Assembly: GCA_002505325.1 (NCBI GenBank)
Contig: DAUV01000015.1
Location: 1-14,865 of the forward strand
Source: Euryarchaeota archaeon UBA623
Lineage (GTDB): Archaea > Thermoplasmatota > Poseidoniia > Poseidoniales > Thalassarchaeaceae
DNA length: 14,865 nucleotides
Direction of reading: 5' to 3'
This document shows, one piece after another, positions 1-5,784 of this stretch (positions are counted from its first letter, which is position 1; each line of letters begins with the position of its first letter). A program made the position numbers and the translations under genes. Under the pieces are notes generated by a model. The model worked only from the letters and a program-made list of their open reading frames with translations, had not been told where the DNA came from and ran no database searches.

Positions 1-1055
1 ATCAACACGATGTGCTGGGTGTCTCCATGACTGGCTTCGTACAGCATCGACAAATCACCCTGTTGAGTACGAGTCGGAAGACCGGTGGAAGGGCCGACCC
101 TGTTGACATCCCAGATAACACCGGGCACCTCTGCGAAGTAGGCCAGCCCGATGAACTCGGACATCAGTGAAATGCCCGGGCCACTAGTGCAGGTCATTCC
201 ACGACCACCCGCCCAGCCGGCGCCGATTACCATACCAGCGGCGGCTAACTCGTCCTCGGCCTGAATTACAGCGCATGTCGCACCGCCATCATCACCTTCT
301 CTGAGTTTTGGCAACCATTCGATAATGCTCTCAGCTAGAGATGAAGAAGGGGTGATTGGATACCATGAAAGCATATTCACTCCGCCAAAAATCGAACCCA
401 GTGCTACAGCCTCATTGCCTTCCACTAGGAATGTATCTGGATTCTTGTCGCGACTCTCGACACGATATGGTATGGGGTCTCCCCAGTTCTCTGCAGCGTA
501 GGCGCGACCCTCGCCAATGGCCCTCTGATTCAACTCGATGGCCTTCTCCTTGCCCTTGAACTGGTTATTCAGGGACTCGTCGATTGCAGCCGCATCGATT
601 TCCAGCAGATGGGCAAGTGCTCCGACATAGTACATGTTACACATCAGGCGAGCCAGTTTCGGATTGATTCCCCTCGCCATCTTAGTCATCGGCATTCCAT
701 ATGAGGGGCAATCATCCCTGTCCACGGGGAGTTTGGCGTCCTCGTTGTAAATCACGATGGTTCCGGGCTCAATCCGCTCGAGGTCCTTGTGCCAGGTGTC
801 CTTGTTCATCAAGACCTGAATGTGCGCCTTGTCACCTGGTGCCTGATAGCCCCGATCACTTGCGCGAATAATGAACCAGGTCGGAAGTCCGGAGATATTG
901 CTTGGGAAGAGGTTCTTCCCACTAACTGGAACGCCCATCTGGAACATCGAATTGAGCACAATCAGGTTAGCGGACTGAGAACCTGTCCCGTTCGCCGTTG
1001 CTATATTGATAGTGAAGTCGTTGCAGATACGCTCCATCGTTTTCTGCTTCTCCAT
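1..1055 (-). CDS. korA: 2-oxoacid:ferredoxin oxidoreductase, fused gamma-alpha subunit (probably 2-oxoglutarate; KorA), 3' end missing
   Basis: Reading the minus strand from the ATG at 1055 gives 351 open codons running off the left edge, so the C-terminal part and stop are missing (fused family members are usually about 570-620 residues). Residues 14-190 match the gamma domain, with GTGSQSANLI at 23-32 and GVPVSGKNLFPSNISGLPTW at 41-60. The alpha (pyrimidine-binding) domain follows from about residue 208, with WYPITPSSSL (231-240), QAEDELAAAGMVIGAGWAG (265-283), TSGPGISLMSE (290-300) and RVGPSTGLPTRTQQGDL (319-335). The enzyme decarboxylates a 2-oxoacid to the acyl-CoA using thiamine diphosphate and reduces ferredoxin, in the cytoplasm. 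The thiamine-binding beta subunit (KorB) would be expected further left, outside the window. 2-oxoglutarate is the likely substrate because fused subunits of this style usually belong to Kor enzymes, but pyruvate or another 2-oxoacid cannot be excluded. A second in-frame ATG at 1037 is possible; neither start has a good ribosome-binding site. Confidence 0.9.
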   Translation of the reverse strand, partial: MEKQKTMERICNDFTINIATANGTGSQSANLIVLNSMFQMGVPVSGKNLFPSNISGLPTWFIIRASDRGYQAPGDKAHIQVLMNKDTWHKDLERIEPGTIVIYNEDAKLPVDRDDCPSYGMPMTKMARGINPKLARLMCNMYYVGALAHLLEIDAAAIDESLNNQFKGKEKAIELNQRAIGEGRAYAAENWGDPIPYRVESRDKNPDTFLVEGNEAVALGSIFGGVNMLSWYPITPSSSLAESIIEWLPKLREGDDGGATCAVIQAEDELAAAGMVIGAGWAGGRGMTCTSGPGISLMSEFIGLAYFAEVPGVIWDVNRVGPSTGLPTRTQQGDLSMLYEASHGDTQHIVL

Positions 1056-1096
1056 GGTTCTGCTCGGCACCACCTAGGGGTTCGCGCAAGATGACC

Positions 1097-1130
1097 CGGT
1101 AATAATCCGGTATTAGCCGTTACCGTTACC
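1097..1130. promoter_or_regulatory. Divergent intergenic region with phased CGGTAWY-like repeats
   Basis: Between the divergent korA and cyclophilin genes lie four related heptamers: CGGTAAT at 1097-1103, CGGTATT at 1108-1114, and inverted copies GTTACCG at 1119-1125 and GTTACCA at 1125-1131. The first three begin exactly 11 bases apart, about one helical turn. Bases 1100-1115 also form a near-palindrome, TAATA-6 bases-TATTA, around a central CCGG. This AT-rich core lies about 45 bases upstream of the korA ATG, where an archaeal core promoter could be, and it is the most AT-rich part of the gap. I infer a shared promoter or operator; no canonical TATA box or BRE is clear. Confidence 0.35.
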
Positions 1131-1197
1131 AACTCACAGGATTCGGGACGATTGCGTGTCCGTTGGCATTTTGAATGAGGTCGCTTTCCGCCGCCAT

Positions 1198-2235
1198 ATG
1201 CCCATCCCCGAGGCGCTACAGAATGCATGGTCCGAGGCTACCGCTCTGACCGAATCAGGAGAGCCGGAGAAAGCCTTGGAACTGCTGCGATCCGTAGCTT
1301 GGGATGCCTGTCAGAACGGTGCTCAGAAGGCGAGGACCCTGCGCTTCGCAGCTGATGCAGGCACGGCCCTCGGAGAACAAGATACTGCCAACCAGAAGCG
1401 CCATTGGCAGCGTGCCCACAAGAACTACCGCAAGGCGCTAAACTTCGACCCCAAGGACAAGGAGACTAGGCGGCGCATGAACAAACTCGCTTCGATGATG
1501 GACGAGCAGGCAGTCTCCTTGGGTCTTGGCTTGCAAATCTTCGACGAAGGAAACCCGACTCCAGTGGGGATGATTGCATTCTTAGTGGCCTTCATGCTGG
1601 TACTGGTCTCGTTCAAGGTGATTCCAGATTTCTTCGACACACCTGAAGATAACCCTGTGGTCACTCTTGAGATATCGTACATGCCAACTGGAAGCAACGA
1701 GAGAGTCACAGCGTTAGTCGAGATCGAACTCTATCCAGACGAGGCGCCTCTTCATGTGGAAAACTTCCTCCTCCTCACTGAAGAATTTAGGTACGACTTT
1801 ACAGAGTTCCACAGGATCATCGACGATTTCATGATTCAAGGAGGCGACTTTGAGAACCAAGATGGAACCGGGGGGTATACCGGGAAGTGGTATGGATACT
1901 GCAATGGAGAGGAGTTTGACAGCACAGGAAATAGATACAGCCCGGATACCTGTGGTCAATCGAGTTGGACGCTACCGGATGAGGCCGACAACGGACTCCT
2001 CCACATCCCCGGGTCCCTCGCTATGGCAAAGTCCTCGGCCGCCAATACTGGTAGCAGCCAGTTCTACATCGTGCCAGAGGACAGCACCCCGAGTCATTTG
2101 GATGGAGTTCACACGGTTTTCGGTCAGGTAATCAGCGGCTTGGATCACATCACAGCTATCAGTGAGGTCCAGACAAGTGGAGGAGACAGTCCTCTGAACG
2201 AGGTCCGCTTGATGCATGTCACTGTGAATGATTGA
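1198..2235 (+). CDS. Membrane-tethered peptidyl-prolyl cis-trans isomerase (cyclophilin) with N-terminal TPR-like region
   Basis: A 345-residue protein in three parts. Residues 1-110 are helical and TPR-like (GEPEKALELL near the start, KALNFDPKDKE near 85-95). Residues 122-142 are one strongly hydrophobic membrane segment. Residues about 155-345 are a cyclophilin domain. Catalytic-site residues are present: FHRIIDDFMIQGGDF with Arg206, Phe211, Met212 and Gln214, then SSQFYIV (Gln288) and LDGVHTVFG (His305). The position of the cyclosporin-contacting Trp of human CypA is His300, as expected for a drug-insensitive prokaryotic type. An insert carries Cys235 and Cys252, which could form a disulfide outside the cell. 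Topology is inferred as TPR inside, isomerase outside, so its clients would be exported proteins. The ATG at 1198 is preferred because the protein sequence becomes family-like there; a GTG at 1156 would add 14 residues. Neither has a well-placed Shine-Dalgarno sequence. The neighbour acnA starts 72 bases downstream. Confidence 0.9.
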   Translation: MPIPEALQNAWSEATALTESGEPEKALELLRSVAWDACQNGAQKARTLRFAADAGTALGEQDTANQKRHWQRAHKNYRKALNFDPKDKETRRRMNKLASMMDEQAVSLGLGLQIFDEGNPTPVGMIAFLVAFMLVLVSFKVIPDFFDTPEDNPVVTLEISYMPTGSNERVTALVEIELYPDEAPLHVENFLLLTEEFRYDFTEFHRIIDDFMIQGGDFENQDGTGGYTGKWYGYCNGEEFDSTGNRYSPDTCGQSSWTLPDEADNGLLHIPGSLAMAKSSAANTGSSQFYIVPEDSTPSHLDGVHTVFGQVISGLDHITAISEVQTSGGDSPLNEVRLMHVTVND

Positions 2236-2264
2236 CCATCTAACGCAATTTAGCAATGGGTCAA
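2232..2264 (+). promoter_or_regulatory. Imperfect hairpin between cyclophilin stop and acnA
   Basis: TTGACC (2232-2237) pairs with GGTCAA (2259-2264). Inward of a one-base bulge, AT (2238-2239) pairs with AT (2256-2257), and after a two-base bulge CTAA (2240-2243) pairs with TTAG (2250-2253) around a six-base loop. The stem contains the cyclophilin TGA stop (2233-2235). It could act as a 3'-end or processing structure of the upstream mRNA. It has no following T-run, so I do not call it a terminator. Confidence 0.35.
2247..2252 (+). promoter_or_regulatory. acnA: Possible TATA box for acnA
   Basis: AATTTA is the only TATA-like stretch in the 72-base gap before acnA. A start of transcription about 25 bases downstream (near 2275) would give a short leader that contains the hairpin at 2289-2305. 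It also lies in the loop and inner stem of the hairpin at 2232-2264. The match is weak and position is the main support. Confidence 0.25.
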
Positions 2265-2288
2265 CTTCATGGAGCCCATCCCTGCCGA

Positions 2289-2305
2289 CATCACCGTAGG
2301 TGATG
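2289..2305 (+). promoter_or_regulatory. acnA: Hairpin covering the acnA Shine-Dalgarno sequence
   Basis: CATCACC (2289-2295), loop GTA, GGTGATG (2299-2305) is a perfect 7-bp stem with a 3-base loop. Its right arm is the best ribosome-binding site near acnA: AGGTGAT at 2298-2304 matches the archaeal anti-Shine-Dalgarno complement GGAGGTGATC and lies just before the ATG at 2308. If translation starts at 2308, the ribosome-binding site is paired in this hairpin, so folding would limit translation. The 17-base palindrome could instead be a protein-binding operator. If translation starts at 2269, the same bases are coding and the symmetry may be chance. Confidence 0.45.
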
Positions 2306-2307
2306 AC

Positions 2308-4995
2308 ATGAGCGAGGCCGATCCCTTTGATGCGAGATCTCACTTCGATACAAGCGACGGCTCACAAGCCTCCTTTGTCGACATAGGGGCACTGGAACGT
2401 TCGGGAATATGCGATCTAGCCGAAATACCCGCTTCGATTCGTATTCTCCTTGAGGCAGCTCTTCGCAAGTGCGATGGCTTCCTGATTACCGAGGAAGATG
2501 TTCTAAGGATAGCCACATGGTCCCCGGAGATGACTCCCGCGGAGATTCCCTTCAGCCCAAGTAGAGTCATCCTGCAGGATTTCACAGGGGTGCCTGCAGT
2601 CGTCGACATCGCCGCACTGCGTGATGCTATGGTGGCAATGGGAGGGGACCCAGAGAGAGTCAATCCGCAGGTACCGGTCGATTTGGTCGTAGACCACTCG
2701 GTCCAAGTTGATATCTCCGGTTTGTTCCCAAATGCGCGCGAGCGTAATCTTGAGATTGAGTACGAACGCAATCTCGAACGCTACAAGTTTCTGAAGTGGG
2801 GTCAGCAGAGTCTCGACAACTTCCGTGCTGTACCTCCTGGCCGAGGCATCGTCCATCAAGTGAATCTGGAGTGGATAGCGAGTGTGGCTCGGGAGGAAGA
2901 GGGAATATGGATTCCTGACACTCTAGTGGGTACGGACTCCCATACCACGATGATCAACGGCCTCGGTGTCCTAGGCTGGGGAGTAGGTGGTATCGAGGCT
3001 GAGGCGGTAATGCTAGGCCAACCGATTTACATGCTGCTACCGGAGGTAGTCGGATTCGAGCTCAATGACTCACTCCAGCCAGGTGTAACCGCGACCGACA
3101 TGACCCTGAGGGTGGTGGAGATGTTGAGGGAGCACGACTGCGTGGGCAAGTTCGTCGAATTCCATGGATCTGGACTTGCTGGACTCAGTCTCCCAGACCG
3201 AGCCACAATCGCCAATATGGCTCCTGAATACGGCGCCACATGCGGCTTTTTCCCCGTGGATCAGGCTACTCTTGACTACATGCTACTGTCGGGTCGCGAA
3301 CCTTCCCATGTCGAGGATGTCAAGCGCTATTTGTCTGCACAGGGCTTGTTCTACACCGATTCCACACCAGCTCCTTCGTTCACTTCTTCCCTATCGCTTG
3401 ATCTTTCGACCGTCGAACCCTCGCTGGCCGGGCCTAAGAGGCCTCAGGATAGGGTGCCGCTGTCCGAGATGAAGTCACATTGGAGAGAGAGTCTGAATGC
3501 TCCAATCGGTCATCAGGGTCACGGTATCGACTCCTCACAAAACGATGCCTGTGCCGCAATCGCCGGGCGTGATACGGAATTGGAGCACGGCGATGTCGTA
3601 ATCGCTGCCATCACGAGTTGCACCAACACTAGCAACCCCAGCGTGATGATAGCGGCAGGATTACTCGCCCGAAATGCCCGTGGCAGAGGGTTGTCAATCA
3701 AGCCCTGGGTAAAACCCAGCCTCGCTCCCGGTAGCAGGGTTGTAACTGAGTACTACGATGCTGCCGGCTTGACAGAAGACCTCGATGCCCTTGGATTCAG
3801 CGTTGTCGGTTACGGCTGCACCACCTGTATTGGCAACTCAGGGCCACTCGATGAGGAGATAGAGGCCGCCGTAGATGAGGCGAAACTGGTCGTCGGCAGT
3901 GTTCTCTCAGGAAATCGAAACTTCGAGGGTAGGATTCACCAGAAGGTCAAGGCAAACTATCTCGCAAGTCCTCCTCTCGTGGTGGCCTACGCCCTTGCTG
4001 GCACTCTCGACATCGATTTCTCGAGCGATCCTCTCGGTCGCACTAAGTCGGGCGAACCGGTAATGCTAGCGGACATCTGGCCCAGCGACGACGAAATCCG
4101 CTCGACCATCGATGAGGTAATCGGACCTGAGATGTTCAAGCAGCGCTACGAGGACATCCTCAGAGAGCCACGTTGGGACGCGATTCCCAGCAAGTCTGGA
4201 TCTCTGTATCCTTGGGACGACTCTTCAACCTATATCCGACTCCCTTCCTTCCTTGGAGGAATTCAGCCTGAACCGGCTCCGATAGAGGCGATTCATGGCG
4301 CTAGAGTTCTGGTAAAGGTCGGTGATTCGGTGACCACCGATCACATCAGTCCGGCCGGTGCGTTCCCTCATCACGGTCCTGCTGGTCAGTACCTGATAGA
4401 CAACGGAGTCCAGCCGCGTGACTTCAACTCATTCGGAAGCCGCCGAGGCAATCACGAGGTGATGGTGCGTGGTACCTTCGCCAACATCCGGATGCGTAAT
4501 CAGATAGCGCCCGGCACGGAAGGCGGCTTCACAACGCACTTCCCCACTGGAAAAGTCACCTCAATATACGAGGCCAGCACCAGATACCGCGAGGACAGTA
4601 CTCCTCTGGTCGTGCTCGCTGGCTCTCAGTATGGAACTGGCAGCAGCAGGGACTGGGCTGCCAAAGGCACCCTGATGCTAGGTGTGAGGGCAGTCATAGC
4701 TACCTCATTTGAGAGAATTCACCGTTCCAACTTGGTGGGAATGGGAGTCCTTCCTCTGACCTTCCTAGAGGGTGAAGACGCTGTCAGCCTCGGCCTAGAC
4801 GGCTCCGAGCTATTCGACATCCCCGCGAGAGCTGATTTGCAGCCGATGTCGTTGATACCAGTTACAGCCACTAGGTCCGACGGTAGCACAGTCGAGTTCG
4901 AAGCCGTTGTAAGGCTGGACACACCGGTCGAGGTTGAATACTACAGGAACGGAGGCATTCTGCCGACCGTTCTGAGGAATCTGGCCGAAGCATGA
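2308..4995 (+). CDS. acnA: Aconitate hydratase A (AcnA/IRP-type aconitase)
   Basis: Isomerises citrate and isocitrate through cis-aconitate using a [4Fe-4S] cluster, in the cytoplasm, as part of the citric acid cycle. From the ATG at 2308 the protein has 895 residues, close to E. coli AcnA (891). The three cluster ligands are Cys438 (ITSCTNTSNPS), Cys504 and Cys507 (GYGCTTCIGNSGPL). The 66- and 3-residue spacing is the same as in animal IRP1 (437, 503, 506). Other family signatures are SRVILQDFTGVPAVVDIAAL, GTDSHTTMINGLGVLGWGVG, GDSVTTDHISPAGAF and, in the swivel domain, GSQYGTGSSRDWAAKGTLML. An upstream in-frame ATG at 2269 would add 13 residues. I chose 2308 because AGGTGAT at 2298-2304 is a good Shine-Dalgarno match and the N-terminus then has family length. 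The gene follows the cyclophilin gene and precedes an unknown gene by 52 bases. AcnA, not the AcnB or archaeal split type, is clear from length and motifs. Confidence 0.97.
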   Translation: MSEADPFDARSHFDTSDGSQASFVDIGALERSGICDLAEIPASIRILLEAALRKCDGFLITEEDVLRIATWSPEMTPAEIPFSPSRVILQDFTGVPAVVDIAALRDAMVAMGGDPERVNPQVPVDLVVDHSVQVDISGLFPNARERNLEIEYERNLERYKFLKWGQQSLDNFRAVPPGRGIVHQVNLEWIASVAREEEGIWIPDTLVGTDSHTTMINGLGVLGWGVGGIEAEAVMLGQPIYMLLPEVVGFELNDSLQPGVTATDMTLRVVEMLREHDCVGKFVEFHGSGLAGLSLPDRATIANMAPEYGATCGFFPVDQATLDYMLLSGREPSHVEDVKRYLSAQGLFYTDSTPAPSFTSSLSLDLSTVEPSLAGPKRPQDRVPLSEMKSHWRESLNAPIGHQGHGIDSSQNDACAAIAGRDTELEHGDVVIAAITSCTNTSNPSVMIAAGLLARNARGRGLSIKPWVKPSLAPGSRVVTEYYDAAGLTEDLDALGFSVVGYGCTTCIGNSGPLDEEIEAAVDEAKLVVGSVLSGNRNFEGRIHQKVKANYLASPPLVVAYALAGTLDIDFSSDPLGRTKSGEPVMLADIWPSDDEIRSTIDEVIGPEMFKQRYEDILREPRWDAIPSKSGSLYPWDDSSTYIRLPSFLGGIQPEPAPIEAIHGARVLVKVGDSVTTDHISPAGAFPHHGPAGQYLIDNGVQPRDFNSFGSRRGNHEVMVRGTFANIRMRNQIAPGTEGGFTTHFPTGKVTSIYEASTRYREDSTPLVVLAGSQYGTGSSRDWAAKGTLMLGVRAVIATSFERIHRSNLVGMGVLPLTFLEGEDAVSLGLDGSELFDIPARADLQPMSLIPVTATRSDGSTVEFEAVVRLDTPVEVEYYRNGGILPTVLRNLAEA

Positions 4996-5011
4996 AAGCC
5001 GCCATCGTAGC

Positions 5012-5037
5012 CCGGAGACTGAGGAACTGATTCTCGG
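5012..5037 (+). promoter_or_regulatory. Weak hairpin and ribosome-binding site before the 5048 gene
   Basis: CCG (5012-5014) and AGA (5016-5018), with a bulged G, can pair with TCTCGG (5032-5037) across a 13-base loop. The right arm overlaps GGAG at 5036-5039, which lies 8 bases before the ATG at 5048 and is a good ribosome-binding site. GGAG decides that start over the in-frame TTG at 5042. The hairpin itself is weak and may be chance. Confidence 0.3.
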
Positions 5038-5047
5038 AGCATTGACC

Positions 5048-5716
5048 ATGGAACTTAGGGGGACTGTCAGATTCCGATTCCGCTCTCCTGAGCACGATGT
5101 CGATGTGCTGCTTGAGGGCGATTCTGCATGGGTCACTAAGGTTCGTGAGGAATTGGAACTCTCGGGAGAAGTTGGCGTACTACAGCCTCTAGCTGCTCGT
5201 TTAGCCGAGCCCGGCGAGCCCGAGCCCGAATCAGCCATGGGAGAGGGGGCTGAAATATACGAAGAAATACCCCTTCCTGAGGATGCAGTCCTACCAGGTC
5301 CTCCACCAGATCCCTCGAGGATTCCCTCAGTGGTCCGCACCATCGGCAGCCTTGATGTGGACTCTGAAGTCGCTGAACTTGGTGGCGGCGAGAGGAGCGA
5401 ACCGGATATCATGACTATCATAGAAATCCTTGACGAACTGGAGGACGAGGTGGAGCCGTTGTCCGACAACTTGTCGGGAGAACCGCTGACCGAAGCCTGG
5501 ATTCAACTCCTCCTCACCCTCGTGGTCCGTGAGCACGGTCACACTTCGTTGCCTCTGAGCGCGATAGAACAGGCTGTGGGAGACAGGACGAACCGACAAG
5601 GAGTGGATCTCGAAATCTTCCTCGACCGTCTGTGGATGATGGGAAGGTTGGAGAGGATTCACGGTGGGGCGGAGGTCCAGTATGCACCTAACCCCAGTTG
5701 GTTGGAGTCGCGTTAA
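5048..5716 (+). CDS. Unrecognised protein with winged-helix-like C-terminus
   Basis: I do not recognise this 222-residue protein. Three regions are visible. Residues 1-45 look like a small alternating strand/helix module (RGTVRFRFRSPEHDVDVLLE, then KVREELEL). Residues 46-118 are a proline- and glutamate-rich, probably disordered acidic linker (EPGEPEPE, PGPPPDP). Residues 119-222 are mainly helical (IMTIIEILDELEDEVE; WIQLLLTLVV; SAIEQAV; LEIFLDRLWMMGRLERI) and end in a short hairpin-like strand (AEVQYAPNP). The last four elements resemble a winged helix, which could bind DNA or a partner protein. There is no signal peptide or membrane segment, so it is cytoplasmic. The ATG at 5048 is preceded by GGAG at a good distance. 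It starts 52 bases after acnA and could share its transcript. The protein is very acidic overall, so protein-protein contact is as likely as DNA binding. Confidence 0.8.
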   Translation: MELRGTVRFRFRSPEHDVDVLLEGDSAWVTKVREELELSGEVGVLQPLAARLAEPGEPEPESAMGEGAEIYEEIPLPEDAVLPGPPPDPSRIPSVVRTIGSLDVDSEVAELGGGERSEPDIMTIIEILDELEDEVEPLSDNLSGEPLTEAWIQLLLTLVVREHGHTSLPLSAIEQAVGDRTNRQGVDLEIFLDRLWMMGRLERIHGGAEVQYAPNPSWLESR

Positions 5717-5733
5717 TACTTCATTGAAACCAC

Positions 5734-5750
5734 CAACTCCTATGGAGTTG
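5734..5750 (+). terminator. Short perfect hairpin after the 5048-5716 gene
   Basis: CAACTCC (5734-5740), loop TAT, GGAGTTG (5744-5750) is a perfect 7-bp stem with a 3-base loop, beginning 17 bases after the TAA stop at 5714-5716. It could mark or stabilise the 3' end of the upstream mRNA, or lie in the leader of the giant surface-protein gene. No T-run follows, so the terminator label is tentative. Confidence 0.3.
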
Positions 5751-5784
5751 CCAAACTCATTTGGGGCGAAGGCATAAGTGATGA

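Noticed and set aside
789..1094. Plus-strand open frame of 101 residues near the left end
   Set aside because: It is antisense to the strongly recognised korA coding region and has no family features.
1156..1197. GTG at 1156 as start of the cyclophilin gene
   Set aside because: The 14 extra residues (SVGILNEVAFRRH region) have no family support and no ribosome-binding site; ATG 1198 is preferred, though not proven.
4810..5469. A 219-residue open frame on the minus strand across the acnA end and the 5048 gene
   Set aside because: It lies antisense to two well-supported genes, is Ser/Pro/Arg-rich low complexity, spans a gene boundary and shows no domain; it is a shadow frame.
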